From: Mycolicibacter sp. MU0083
GTDB lineage: Bacteria; Actinomycetota; Actinomycetes; Mycobacteriales; Mycobacteriaceae
Length of the DNA stretch: 64,000 bases
Assembly: GCF_963378075.1 (NCBI RefSeq)
Contig: NZ_OY726394.1
Location: 372,001 to 436,000 of the forward strand
Reading direction: 5' to 3'
In this document: positions 17,333-26,235 of the stretch, piece after piece
Layout: each line of letters starts with the position of its first letter
Position numbering within the stretch: position 1 is the stretch's first letter
Notes under the pieces: model-generated
Told to the model about the DNA's origin: nothing
Databases searched by the model: none
What the model saw: only the letters and a program-made list of their open reading frames with translations
Position numbers and translations under genes: made by a program

Positions 17333-17396
17333 GCATCAAACGATACGCACGCCCGCGACGATGCGGTCCGTCCCGAGTCCTGACATCCTCTCCTAC

Positions 17397-17909
17397 ATGG
17401 CCGAGCACGCAGACCGCCCGACGGCGATCACCCTGGTCGATCCCACCAATCCTCCCAGTTCCCGTGCCCCGCTGGTCTGGGCGATGATCGGCGCGGTGCC
17501 CTGGCTGATCCTGGCCGTGCTGCAACTGGGTTGGGCGGTCGCCGACGAGCGGTTCGCCTGGCTGCACGTCGGCGCGCTCGTCGTCACCGCACTGGGACTG
17601 GTGGTCTCGACGGTGGTCGCGCCGCTGTGGCGTTATCGCGTACACCGCTGGGACATCAGCGATCAGGCGGTCTACACCCGCACCGGCTGGCTGGTGCAGG
17701 AGCGCCGGATCGCACCGATCTCGCGGGTACAGACCGTCGACACCTACCGGGGACCGCTGGACCGCCTGTTGGGGTTGGCCAACGTGCGGGTGACCACCGC
17801 GTCGTCGGCGGGCGCGGTGCACATCGTGGCGTTGGACACCGCGGTCGCCGACTGGGTGGTGGCGCAGTTGACCGACAGCGCCGCCCTGGGCATCGAGGAC
17901 GCCACCTGA
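17397..17909 (+). CDS. PH-domain membrane protein, YdbS-like
   Basis: A 170-residue protein with two membrane segments (about residues 27-47 and 57-78), then a bacterial PH (bPH2) domain: YRVHRWDISDQAVYTRTGWLVQ and IAPISRVQTVDTYRGPLDRL. Such YdbS proteins pair with a larger YdbT. The ATG gives MAEHADRP; earlier in-frame ATGs at 17331 and 17361 overlap the divergent SDR start or lack a ribosome site. The stop overlaps the start of the YdbT-like gene (TGATG). In Bacillus this pair is linked to resistance to certain bacteriocins; the role here is unknown. Confidence 0.82.
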   Translation: MAEHADRPTAITLVDPTNPPSSRAPLVWAMIGAVPWLILAVLQLGWAVADERFAWLHVGALVVTALGLVVSTVVAPLWRYRVHRWDISDQAVYTRTGWLVQERRIAPISRVQTVDTYRGPLDRLLGLANVRVTTASSAGAVHIVALDTAVADWVVAQLTDSAALGIEDAT

Positions 17910-19381
17910 TGGCCCGGGAGCCGGGCTGGCTGCGGCTGAGCCCGCGGATGCTGCTGGTGCATCCGCTGCACGAGGCGCTGCGCGAACTGCCGCTGCTGAT
18001 CGCGGTGGTGGTGTTCGGCTCGGCGACCGATAACAGGTTCTGGCTGCCGGTGGTGATCGGCGTGATCGCCGTCGTGGGTGTGACGCGCTGGTTCACCACC
18101 AGCTACCGCATCGACCCCGACCCCGAAGGCCGGGTGCAGTTGCGGACGGGCTTGTTGGGCCGCAAGGTGCTCTCGGTGCCGCGCAACCGGATTCGCTCGG
18201 TGGAGACCGACGCCCGGCTGTTGCACCGGCTGCTGGGTCTGACGGTGCTGCGGGTCAGCACCGGCCAACACGCCGCCGGTGACGGCGCCTTCGAACTCAA
18301 CGCGGTCGACAGCACCCAGGTGCCGGTATTGCGTGCGGCGCTGCTGGCGCACACCGGACAGCCCGAGCGCACGGCGGCGCCGGCGCGCTCGAAGGTGCTG
18401 GCCCGGTGGCAGCCGTCGTGGCTGCGTTACAGCCCGCTGAGCCTGTCCGGGCTGGTGATGGTCGCCGCGGCGGTGGGCGCGCTGCTGCAGAGCGGAGTCT
18501 GGGCGGCCCTGCAGGATTCGCCGGTGACCGGCTCCTGGGTGCTGGCCGCCGAACGGTTCGGCGTCCAGCAGGGCATCGCGGTGCTGGCCGCCCTGCTGGT
18601 GGTGATCTCGATGCTGTTGGCCGTGCTGCGCTCGTTGGTGACCTACGGAAACCTGGTGCTGTCCAGGCGTTCCGGTGCGCACGGCGACGTGCTGGCGCTG
18701 AGCTACGGCATGCTGCGGGTGCGCGAGCACAACTACGACATGCGTCGGCTGCGTGGCGGCACCCTGCGTCGACCGCTGCTGGTGCGTCTGTTCGGCGGCG
18801 CCCGGCTGGATGCGGCGATGACCGGTGTCAACGGTGAAGGCGAGTCCTCGATCCTGTTGCCGCCCTGTCCCCGCGCCACCGCCGAGGAGGTGCTGACCGG
18901 ATTGGTGGGAGATCGGGTGGTGGTCGCCGGCCCACTGCGCCGGCACGGCCCGGCGGCCACCCGTAGGCGCTGGACCCGGGCCCTGCTGCTGCCGGCGGCG
19001 GCAGGGATCGGTCTGCTCGTCGCGCAGGTGGTCGGAGTGGCCCCGTCCTGGGGTTGGCCGACGTGGGCGGCATTGACGGTGGGCGCGGCGCTGCTGGCCG
19101 CCGACCGGGTGCGAGCCCTGGGGCATCGGGTCGACTCGCGGTGGCTGACCGCCCGTACCGGCAGTTGGGAGCAGCGCCGGTACTGCATCGAAACCGCGGG
19201 CATCGTCGGCTGGACGGTCCGACAGAGCTGGTTTCAGCGCCGGGCCGGGGTGGCCACCCTGATCGCGGCGACCGCCGCGGGCGTCAAGGCCTACCGGGTG
19301 ATCGACGTGCCCGCGGAGTGGGCCTGGTCGGTGGCGGCCGAAGCCTCGCCGTGGGTGGCGGGCAGTCACTGGGTGCGCTAG
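17909..19381 (+). CDS. PH-domain membrane protein, YdbT-like
   Basis: A 490-residue membrane protein with repeated bPH2 units. Unit 1 (about 60-155) has TTSYRIDPDPEGRVQLRTGL and VPRNRIRSVETDARLLHRLL; a second lies around 240-320 (NLVLSRRSGAHGDVLALSYG); a third near 400-475 (DSRWLTARTGSWEQRRYCIE). Hydrophobic pairs at about 30-55, 175-225 and 365-400 alternate with them. The ATG overlaps the stop of the YdbS-like gene, so the two form one membrane complex by inference. The function in mycobacteria is not established. Confidence 0.83.
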   Translation: MAREPGWLRLSPRMLLVHPLHEALRELPLLIAVVVFGSATDNRFWLPVVIGVIAVVGVTRWFTTSYRIDPDPEGRVQLRTGLLGRKVLSVPRNRIRSVETDARLLHRLLGLTVLRVSTGQHAAGDGAFELNAVDSTQVPVLRAALLAHTGQPERTAAPARSKVLARWQPSWLRYSPLSLSGLVMVAAAVGALLQSGVWAALQDSPVTGSWVLAAERFGVQQGIAVLAALLVVISMLLAVLRSLVTYGNLVLSRRSGAHGDVLALSYGMLRVREHNYDMRRLRGGTLRRPLLVRLFGGARLDAAMTGVNGEGESSILLPPCPRATAEEVLTGLVGDRVVVAGPLRRHGPAATRRRWTRALLLPAAAGIGLLVAQVVGVAPSWGWPTWAALTVGAALLAADRVRALGHRVDSRWLTARTGSWEQRRYCIETAGIVGWTVRQSWFQRRAGVATLIAATAAGVKAYRVIDVPAEWAWSVAAEASPWVAGSHWVR

Positions 19382-19742
19382 CGACGCGGCGCCGGATCGG
19401 GCCAATCGAAGGCCCTTCGTGGAAGATTATGCGCTAAGGCGGAATCTGAGAATCGCATAGTAAATCGGCGTGCACGTTAAATTCGCCTGGGGGCACTGAA
19501 GCGCAAAGAGGCTACCCGCGGACTCGGGCGAAGCGGCAGATTTCGTGCGGCGCGTGTCGCGTCAATGTTGTTCGACTCAAGCACTTTTGGCGCTAACAGT
19601 GCGCCGGAGCGCGCCTCGGGCGGGGCCGGCGCCAAGCGGCGACGGGCTGAATTCGGCAAAGCGACCCGGGGTCGGCATAACATCATTTATGGTCCCTAAC
19701 TAATATTTGGCTGAGTTTTCTATCGCAGATAGGGGTGCAGGG
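19382..19742 (+). promoter_or_regulatory. 361-bp intergenic region before the PGRS gene
   Basis: No convincing gene is seen. The region is less GC-rich than its surroundings, particularly 19420-19480 and 19675-19735. A good -10-like hexamer TAATAT occurs at 19701-19706, about 37 bp ahead of the PGRS start codon, followed by a purine-rich AGGGG ribosome site near 19731. No clear -35 element or inverted repeat was found. It probably holds the PGRS promoter. Confidence 0.5.
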
Positions 19743-22709
19743 ATGAGTGGTTCTCGGCGTGAAGTGCGGTCCGGCCGGGCGGGGGCGGGTCGACGGGAAC
19801 GGGCCATGGGTGCCGCCGCGTCGGCGGGGGCGTTCCTGGCGTTCGGCCTGATGCCGTTGAGCGCGGCGCCGGTGGCACAGGCCGACATCGACGACTTCCT
19901 GACCGATCTGCTGGACCCCACTTCCTGGAGCGCGCCGTCCGGCGGGTTCGACGCCCTGTTCGGCGACTCCGACGGGATCGCCGGCGCCGCCGACGAATCC
20001 GGAGCGGAACTGGCCCAGATGTGGGACACCTACTTCTACACGCCCCTGCACGACAGCCTGCAGGATTGGATCAACTCCGACTTCGGGGCCCAGGTCAACG
20101 GCGTGATCAATGCGCTGTTCGCGCCGCTGACCGAGGGAGCGTGCGGCCTGATCTGCAACGGTGCCGACGGCACCGAGGACAGCGTCGACGGCCAGACCGG
20201 TGGGCTGTGGTTCGGCGACGGCGGCAACGGCTGGACCTCGGACGTCGAGGGGGTGGCCGGCGGTAACGGCGGTCATGCCGGTGGTTGGGGCAACGGCGGT
20301 GACGGCGGTGCCGGCGGCCTGGGCGCCGACGGCGGCAACGGCGGTCACGGCGGCGAGATGTGGGGTCACGGCGGCCGCGGCGGCGACGGCGGTGCTGCCA
20401 CCGCGACCCTGGCGGCCGGCAACGGCGGCGACGGCGGTTCGTCGGGTCAGGCCCAGGACTTCTTCGGTATGGGAGCGGTGGGCAACGGCGGCGACGGCGG
20501 CATCGGCGGCGCGGGCTACACCGGAGCCGCCGGGTCCTTCACCAACGGAGACGGCAACGGCGGCAACGGAACCAACGGCGGCAACGGCGGCAACGGTGGC
20601 GCCGGCTCGTCGCTGTTGGGCATCGGTGGCAACGGCGGTGCCGGTGGGGCGGCGGGCAACGGCGGTGCGGGAGCAGCGGGGACGGCGACGAACATCAACG
20701 GCGGCAACGGCGGCAGCGGCGCGGCCCCCGGCACCGGGGGCGCCGGGGGCACTGGAGCGACCCTGTTCGGCGCCGGCGGTAGCGACGGAACCCGCGGCGG
20801 CGGCGGTAACGGCGGCAACGGCGGTGACGGCTACGACGCGGCGACCGACGCCGACGCGGCGGCCGGCGCGATCGGTGGCAACGGTGGGGCCGGCGGTGAC
20901 GGCGGTGAGTACGGCGACGGCGGTAACGGTGGCGCCGGCGGCAGCGGTGCCGACGGCGCCGCGGGCAGCGCGGGAACCGCGACCGACATCGACGGCGGGA
21001 ACGGCACCGACGGCGGCCGCGGCGGCAGCGGCGGTGACGGCGGTGCCGGCGGGGCCGGCGCCGGTAACGCGGGGGCCGGCGGCGCGGGCGGCAACGGCGG
21101 TAGCGGTGGTGCCGGTGGCGACGGTGTAGAGGGCACCGACGGCGCCGACGCCGACGCGGGAACCGGTGGCGACGGCGGCAACGGCACCGACGGCGGCAGC
21201 GGCGGCAACGGTGGCACCGGTGCGGCCGGCGGCAACGGTGGTGCCGGTGGCGTGGCCCAGGCCGACGGGTACAGCGACGGTGCGGCCGGCGCGGGCGGCC
21301 GGGGCGGCGACGGCGGCGCCGCGGGTAATGCCGGCGACGGCGGCGACGGCGGCGCGGGTGCGGCCGGCGGCACAGCGGACACCGCCGGCAACGGTGGTGA
21401 CGGCGGCAATGCGGGCGACGCCGGTACCGCCGGCAGCGGCGGCAGTGGTGGGGTCAGCGGTGACGGCAGCAGCACCGCTGCGGACGGGGCGGCGGGTGCC
21501 GCCGCCACCGCAGTCGGCAACGGCGGCAACGGTGGTGACGGCGCGAACGGTCAGGTCGTCGACACCGAGGACGGCGCGATCGCCCAGGACGGCGGCAACG
21601 GTGGCGCCGGCGGGTCGGCCGGCTTGGTCGGCGACGGCGGTAACGGCGGCAACGGGGGGCGCGGCGTCGACGGAACCGGCGGCAACCCGCCGGCGCAGAA
21701 CATCCCGCCGGCCGCCGACGCCGGTACCGACGTGCCCGCCAGTGAGGGGGAGCCCGGCGGTATCGGAGCCGACGGCGGTGACGGCAGCAATGGGGCCACC
21801 CCCGGGCAGGCCGGCGGCCGCGGCGGCAGTGGTGGCACGTTCTTCGGGCCGACCGACGACGCCATCGGTGGCAACGGTGGTGACGGCGGCGACGGTGGTC
21901 TCGGCGCCGCCGGTGGCCACGGCGGCTTCGGTGGCACGGTGTTCGACGGCGAGCCGGGGGTCAACGGCACCGGTGGGATCGGCGGTGACGGCGGTGACGG
22001 TGGTGCCGGCGGCGTCGGCGGTAACGGTGGCAACGGTGGCAACGGCGACGTCGGCGCCGGCGGTGACGGTACCGGCGGTGCGGGCGGTAACGGCGGTAAC
22101 GGCGGTACCGGGGCCGCCGGTGGAAACGGCGGTGACGGCGGCTACGGCGACACCTCCGGCGTCGGCGATGCCTTGGGCGGGGCCGGCGGCCAAGGCGGTA
22201 ACGGCGGGGACGGCGCCAGCGGAACCGGCGGCAGCAACGGCGGCGCCGGGGGTGCCGGAGGTGCCGGCGGAACGGTGAGCGGTGTCGGCGGCAACGGCGG
22301 GATCGGCGGCGACGGCGGCAACGGCGCGGACGGTGACGTCGGCGGTGTCGGCGGCAACGGGGGCAGCGGCGGCATTGCCAGCAACGGCGAGACGTCCATC
22401 GGCGGTGACGGCGGTGATGGCGGCGATGGCGGTGCCGGCGGCGACGGCGGTGATGGCGGCGACGGTGGTAACGGCGGGATCGCCGGCACCGGTGCCGACG
22501 GCGCCGGTACCGCGGGTGACGGCGGAAGTGCGGGCACGGCCGGCGCCGGCGCGGCGGGCGGCGCCGCAGGATCGGGCGGATCCGGCGGGACCGCGGGCAG
22601 TCCCAGCGGTGCGATTGTCGCCGACGGCGCCGACGGTGCCGACGGCACCGCCGGGGCACATGGCGCCGACGGCACCGCGGGGCAGGCCGGAACACCCGGC
22701 CAGCCCTGA
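19743..22709 (+). CDS. PGRS-repeat protein with signal peptide, no PE domain
   Basis: A 988-residue protein. Residues 1-47 form a signal peptide (arginine-rich start, hydrophobic 23-43, cleavage near AQA-D). A short acidic/aromatic region follows ([13 protein letters not shown], then [15 protein letters not shown]), then the linker [20 protein letters not shown] and ~800 residues of Gly-Gly-Asn/Asp/Ala repeats. The linker and repeats are those of PE_PGRS proteins, but the N-terminal PE domain, which carries the type VII export signal, is absent. It is therefore probably exported by the Sec route. The surface role is unknown; similar repeats are thought to bind calcium. The ATG at 19743 has a GGGGTGCAGGG site before it. 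Confidence 0.88.
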   Translation: MSGSRREVRSGRAGAGRRERAMGAAASAGAFLAFGLMPLSAAPVAQADIDDFLTDLLDPTSWSAPSGGFDALFGDSDGIAGAADESGAELAQMWDTYFYTPLHDSLQDWINSDFGAQVNGVINALFAPLTEGACGLICNGADGTEDSVDGQTGGLWFGDGGNGWTSDVEGVAGGNGGHAGGWGNGGDGGAGGLGADGGNGGHGGEMWGHGGRGGDGGAATATLAAGNGGDGGSSGQAQDFFGMGAVGNGGDGGIGGAGYTGAAGSFTNGDGNGGNGTNGGNGGNGGAGSSLLGIGGNGGAGGAAGNGGAGAAGTATNINGGNGGSGAAPGTGGAGGTGATLFGAGGSDGTRGGGGNGGNGGDGYDAATDADAAAGAIGGNGGAGGDGGEYGDGGNGGAGGSGADGAAGSAGTATDIDGGNGTDGGRGGSGGDGGAGGAGAGNAGAGGAGGNGGSGGAGGDGVEGTDGADADAGTGGDGGNGTDGGSGGNGGTGAAGGNGGAGGVAQADGYSDGAAGAGGRGGDGGAAGNAGDGGDGGAGAAGGTADTAGNGGDGGNAGDAGTAGSGGSGGVSGDGSSTAADGAAGAAATAVGNGGNGGDGANGQVVDTEDGAIAQDGGNGGAGGSAGLVGDGGNGGNGGRGVDGTGGNPPAQNIPPAADAGTDVPASEGEPGGIGADGGDGSNGATPGQAGGRGGSGGTFFGPTDDAIGGNGGDGGDGGLGAAGGHGGFGGTVFDGEPGVNGTGGIGGDGGDGGAGGVGGNGGNGGNGDVGAGGDGTGGAGGNGGNGGTGAAGGNGGDGGYGDTSGVGDALGGAGGQGGNGGDGASGTGGSNGGAGGAGGAGGTVSGVGGNGGIGGDGGNGADGDVGGVGGNGGSGGIASNGETSIGGDGGDGGDGGAGGDGGDGGDGGNGGIAGTGADGAGTAGDGGSAGTAGAGAAGGAAGSGGSGGTAGSPSGAIVADGADGADGTAGAHGADGTAGQAGTPGQP
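20230..22700 (+). repeat. PGRS triplet repeat array
   Basis: About 2.5 kb of imperfect 9-base units of the type GGCGGCAAC/GGCGGTGAC/GGTGCCGGC encoding Gly-Gly-X. Units are irregular, with non-glycine islands (such as [10 protein letters not shown] and [12 protein letters not shown]) every 30-100 residues. The strongly biased composition also opens long spurious reading frames on both strands. Such arrays are prone to length change by slippage or recombination and to assembly error. Confidence 0.9.
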
Positions 22710-22747
22710 CCCGCGGGTGGCACGCCGAACCCCGACGCGCGCTTCGG

Positions 22748-23641
22748 CTAGGGCGCGTCGGGGGTTCGGCGGGCCGGGAACGAGAAGATGGTCCAGTACA
22801 GGATGCCGATCATCAGCCCGCCGCCGACGATATTGCCCAGCGTCACCGGGATCAGGTTCTCGGTGACGAAATTCGACCAGGTGAGGCCGGCGAACTTCGC
22901 CGGGTCCAACTCGGTGGCCGCCCAGAAATCAGCGCCGGCGCCGCCGCGGATCGCGATGCCCAGCGGGACCATGAACATGTTGGCCACGCAGTGCTCGAAT
23001 CCGCAGGCCACGAACAGCGCGATCGGCATCGTCACCGCCAGCACCTTGTCGGTGGTGGTGCGTCCCCCGTAGGCCACCCACACCGCCAGGCAGACCATCA
23101 GGTTGCACAGCACGCCGAGACAGAACGCCTCGAGCCAGGTGTGATGCAGTTTGGTCAGCGCGGTGTTGAGCACCACCGCACCCCAGGCGCCCTTCGCGTT
23201 GTGCCAGCTCCCGCCGAAGTAGACCAGCGCGACCATGGTCAGCGCGCCGAGGAAGTTCGCGAAGTACACCACCACCCAGTTCGTCAACAGTTGGCGCGTG
23301 TTGATCCGGCCGCTGGCCCGCGCGGTCAGTGTCATGGTCGAGGAGGTGAACAGGTCCGCCCCGGTGAGCACCACCAGGGCCAGGCCGGTAGCGAAGACGA
23401 AACCGCCCAGCACCTTGGCGACTCCCCACGGCAGCGTCTCGGCGCCGACTTGACTGGTGACGTAGAAGATGAAGCCCAGCGCGATGTAGCCGCCGGCGGT
23501 CAGTCCCAACAGGAACGACTTGTGCGGCGGGTAGGTGGCCTTGGCGAACAGCGCGTCCTCGGCCGCCTGGGCCATCTGGGCGGGGGTGAGCATCGCGACG
23601 TGGCGGGGCTCGGTCGAATTCGGTGTGGTGGGCAAAGCCAT
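22748..23641 (-). CDS. Formate/nitrite transporter family (FNT) channel
   Basis: A 297-residue FocA/NirC-type membrane protein with six hydrophobic helices. Family blocks visible are HKSFLLGLTAGGYIALGFIF, TGADLFTSSTM, the NFLGALTMVALVYF helix and CNLMVCLAVWVA followed by CGFEHCVANMFMVPLG, the last containing the conserved pore-region histidine. Members pass formate, nitrite, lactate or hydrosulphide. No nitrite reductase or formate enzyme is adjacent, so the anion cannot be told. The upstream gap has a TTTAAC-n12-GTTAAA inverted repeat. Confidence 0.92.
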   Translation of the reverse strand: MALPTTPNSTEPRHVAMLTPAQMAQAAEDALFAKATYPPHKSFLLGLTAGGYIALGFIFYVTSQVGAETLPWGVAKVLGGFVFATGLALVVLTGADLFTSSTMTLTARASGRINTRQLLTNWVVVYFANFLGALTMVALVYFGGSWHNAKGAWGAVVLNTALTKLHHTWLEAFCLGVLCNLMVCLAVWVAYGGRTTTDKVLAVTMPIALFVACGFEHCVANMFMVPLGIAIRGGAGADFWAATELDPAKFAGLTWSNFVTENLIPVTLGNIVGGGLMIGILYWTIFSFPARRTPDAP

Positions 23642-23683
23642 CTCCCAGGCCCTTTCGGATGCGATCAGCTGACCGCCCGAGAC

Positions 23684-23707
23684 TTTAACGATGTTTGGTC
23701 CGTTAAA
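23684..23707. promoter_or_regulatory. Inverted repeat upstream of the FNT gene
   Basis: TTTAAC, 12 bases, then GTTAAA forms a perfect 6-bp inverted repeat about 43 bp before the FNT start. The surrounding gap (23642-23769) has no gene. Spacing is compatible with a dimeric regulator or with promoter elements on the minus strand. No known mycobacterial box is recognised. Confidence 0.4.
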
Positions 23708-23769
23708 TCCGGGCCCGGAGCGTCATCGCAGCCGTTTGGTAACAAGCTCCCAGTAACGAGCGATACCGG

Positions 23770-25470
23770 TTACAGCTGCCGGATCGCCTCGATGCGGGCC
23801 TTGAGCTGATCGGAGGTGGCCGCGGCCACCGGCGGACCGCCGCAGATCCGGCGCAGCTCGTTGTGAATCCAGCCGTGCGGCTTGCCGAGCCGATGGTGTG
23901 CCGCCGACACCAGCGCGTTGAGCTCATGGCGCAGTGCACGCAACTGTCCGTGCGTGGTCACCGGCGCCGGGTTCGGACCGGCCCCACCGGACGCGACGGC
24001 CTTCGATCGCCGGTCCAGCTGCTCTTCCTGGCGGCGCCGCAACAGATCTCGCATCTGATCGGCGTCGAGCAGCCCGGGGATGCCAAGGTAGTCGGCCTCC
24101 TCCTCGCTGCCGGCCGGGGTCGCGGTGCCGAACGAGGCGCCGTCGAAGATCACCTGGTCCAATTCGGCGTCGGCGCCCAGCGACTCGAAGCCGTTCTCCA
24201 TCTCCGACGGCTCGTCGCGCCGGCGCTCGGCTTCGGCGAATTCATCGCGCTCGGACTCCCGATGCGGCTTGCCGAGCACGTGATTGCGCTGCTGCTCGAG
24301 TTCACTGGCCAGGCCCAGCAGTGACGGCACCGACGGCAGGAAGATGCTCGCGGTCTCGCCGGGGCGCCGCGACCGCACGAACCGGCCGATGGCCTGGGCG
24401 AAAAACAATGGGGTGGACGCACTGGTGGCGTAGACCCCGACCGCCAGCCGCGGCACGTCGACGCCTTCGGAGACCATCCGCACCGCCACCAGCCAGCGAC
24501 TGGTGGCCTTGGAGAACTGCTCGATCTTGTCCGAGGCGGTCGGATCGTCGGAGAGCACCACGGTGGGTTCCTCGCCGGTGAGGGTGGTCAGCAGTTTGGC
24601 GTAGGCCCGCGCCGTCTTCTGATCCGAGGCGATGATCATGCCGCCCGCGTCGGACATGCCGCCATCGCGCAGCTGCCGCAGCCGGGTGTCGGCGGCGGTG
24701 ATCACCGCCGGCATCCACTCACCGTTCGGGTCGAGCGCGGTGCGCCACGCCCGGGCGGTGTGCTCGGCGGTCAGCGGCTCGCCGAGCCGGGCCGAGTACT
24801 CCTCGCCGGCACTGTCGCGCCAACGGGCCTCGCCGGAATAGGCCATGAACACCACCGGGCGCACCACGCCGTCGGCCAGCGCATCGGTGTAGCCGTAGCT
24901 GTCGTCGGCCACCGAGCGCAGATGGCCGGTGCCGTCGGGTTCGTAGTTGACGAACGGGATGGGGCTGTCGTCGCTGCGGAACGGGGTGCCGGTCAGCGCC
25001 AGCCGCCGGGTGGCGTCGTCGAACGCCTCCCGGATGCCGTCGCCCCAACTCTTGGCGTCGCCGCCGTGGTGGATCTCGTCGAAGATCACCAGTGTCTTGG
25101 CCGCCTCGGTGCGCACCCGGTGCCGTGACGGGTGGCTGGCGACCTGGGCGTAGGTGACCACGACTCCGTGGTACTCCGAACTGGTCTGTGAGTCGGAGTT
25201 GGAGAACCGCGGATCCAGCGCGATGCCCTGCGCCGCGGCCGCCGACGCCCACTGCACCTTGAGGTGTTCGGTGGGCACCACGATCGTGATCCGCTCGACG
25301 GTGCGATCGGCCAGCAGTTCGGCGACGATCCGCAGCGCGAACGTCGTCTTACCGGCGCCGGGGGTGGCCACCATCAGGAAATCTCGTGGCTTGGCGGTGA
25401 GATACCGCACCAGAGCCCGGCGTTGCCAGCCCCGCAAAGCCCGGGTGCTGGGCGCTGCTTCAGCCCGCAC
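23770..25470 (-). CDS. Superfamily 2 DEAD/DEAH-type helicase
   Basis: A 566-residue SF2 helicase. Motif I is ATPGAGKTT (35-43), motif II is DEIH (131-134), motif III LTGTPFRSD, and the second RecA lobe has VRMVSEGVDVPRLAVGVYAT and QAIGRFVRSRRPGE (motifs V-VI with two arginine fingers). A C-terminal region rich in charged residues and a terminal helical domain (about 490-566) follows. It resembles the ComF/RAD25-like group of bacterial helicases, with no nuclease domain. It may act in DNA repair; the function is not established. It is divergent from the M24-like gene, with 56 bp between starts. Confidence 0.88.
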   Translation of the reverse strand: MRAEAAPSTRALRGWQRRALVRYLTAKPRDFLMVATPGAGKTTFALRIVAELLADRTVERITIVVPTEHLKVQWASAAAAQGIALDPRFSNSDSQTSSEYHGVVVTYAQVASHPSRHRVRTEAAKTLVIFDEIHHGGDAKSWGDGIREAFDDATRRLALTGTPFRSDDSPIPFVNYEPDGTGHLRSVADDSYGYTDALADGVVRPVVFMAYSGEARWRDSAGEEYSARLGEPLTAEHTARAWRTALDPNGEWMPAVITAADTRLRQLRDGGMSDAGGMIIASDQKTARAYAKLLTTLTGEEPTVVLSDDPTASDKIEQFSKATSRWLVAVRMVSEGVDVPRLAVGVYATSASTPLFFAQAIGRFVRSRRPGETASIFLPSVPSLLGLASELEQQRNHVLGKPHRESERDEFAEAERRRDEPSEMENGFESLGADAELDQVIFDGASFGTATPAGSEEEADYLGIPGLLDADQMRDLLRRRQEEQLDRRSKAVASGGAGPNPAPVTTHGQLRALRHELNALVSAAHHRLGKPHGWIHNELRRICGGPPVAAATSDQLKARIEAIRQL

Positions 25471-25526
25471 CCGGTCTCCTATCTGATCGGTCTGTGAGTC
25501 TAGGGCAAGCCGCTAGCATCGTCGGT

Positions 25527-26225
25527 GTGTCCACCCCGGGTGAGCCGGAATCCGTCCGCGTCGAGCGCCTCCGCGATGCGGAGGCCAAGGCCGCCGCGCT
25601 GTTCGACGAGATCGAGCGCCGCGGGCTGGTCCGTCCGGGGGTCGGCGAGCGTGCGCTCTCCGACGAGATCCGTGATCTGGCCGCCGACATGTTCGGGGTG
25701 ACCCGGCACTGGCATAAGCGGGTGGTGCGGGCCGGGGAGAACTCACTGCTGCCGTTCCACGCCGACCCGCCGGACCGGGTGCTGGTCGACAACGACATCG
25801 CCTACCTGGATCTGGGGCCGATCTTCGCCGACTGGGAAGCCGACTTCGGCCGCACCTTCGTGCTCGGCGACGACCCGGCCAAGTGCGCGCTGCGCGACGC
25901 GCTGCCGCGGGTCTGGCACGGCGGCCGGGAGTTCTTCGAGGCGCACCCGGATGTCACCGGCGCCCAGCTCTACGACCACGTCGTGGGGCTGGCCCGCGAT
26001 GAGGGCTACCGGTTCGGCGCGCCGATCGCCGGGCATCTGCTGGGGGAGTTCCCGCACAAGAAGATCTCCGGCGACGACGCCCGCTTCTACGTCGCGCCCG
26101 GATCCGACGAGCCGATGCGCCGCACCGATCCCACCGGCCGGGTCTGCCACTGGATCCTCGAGATACACCTGGCCGACACCGAACGCGGGTTCGGCGGGTT
26201 CTACGAGCAACTGCTCGACGTGTGA
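25527..26225 (+). CDS. M24-like metallopeptidase (truncated pita-bread fold)
   Basis: A 232-residue protein starting with GTG. The layout of the five M24 metal ligands is visible: Asp95 in LDLG, Asp106 in ADFGRTF, His170 in GHLLG, Glu212 in LEIH and Glu227 in FYEQ. It thus resembles the catalytic half of Xaa-Pro aminopeptidases or creatinase, without the N-terminal domain. Retention of all five candidate ligands suggests activity. Its partner or substrate is unknown. It ends 10 bp before the convergent SDR gene. Confidence 0.72.
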   Translation: MSTPGEPESVRVERLRDAEAKAAALFDEIERRGLVRPGVGERALSDEIRDLAADMFGVTRHWHKRVVRAGENSLLPFHADPPDRVLVDNDIAYLDLGPIFADWEADFGRTFVLGDDPAKCALRDALPRVWHGGREFFEAHPDVTGAQLYDHVVGLARDEGYRFGAPIAGHLLGEFPHKKISGDDARFYVAPGSDEPMRRTDPTGRVCHWILEIHLADTERGFGGFYEQLLDV

Positions 26226-26235
26226 GCGGCCCGGA

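Noticed and set aside
17331..17396. Upstream ATG start for the YdbS-like protein, sharing CATG with the divergent SDR
   Set aside because: The added 22 residues have no family match and the later ATG at 17397 gives the usual N-terminus, so the shared start is probably accidental.
16395..17822. N-terminal extension of moeA2 to nearly 880 residues
   Set aside because: The extension runs antisense or out of frame through the SDR gene and has no domain; the ATG at 16394 gives the normal MoeA2 length.
19743..19890. PE domain at the start of the PGRS protein
   Set aside because: The N-terminus has no PE motif or ~100-residue helical hairpin; it is a basic, hydrophobic signal peptide instead.
19683..22661. 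A ~990-codon open frame on the minus strand opposite the PGRS gene, and other long frames in the repeat
   Set aside because: They are produced by the GGC/GGT repeat on the other strand, giving low-complexity Ala/Val/Thr or Pro runs with no domain and no ribosome site.
20230..22700. CRISPR-like repeat array
   Set aside because: The repeats are short coding triplets with no fixed repeat-spacer structure and no cas genes nearby.
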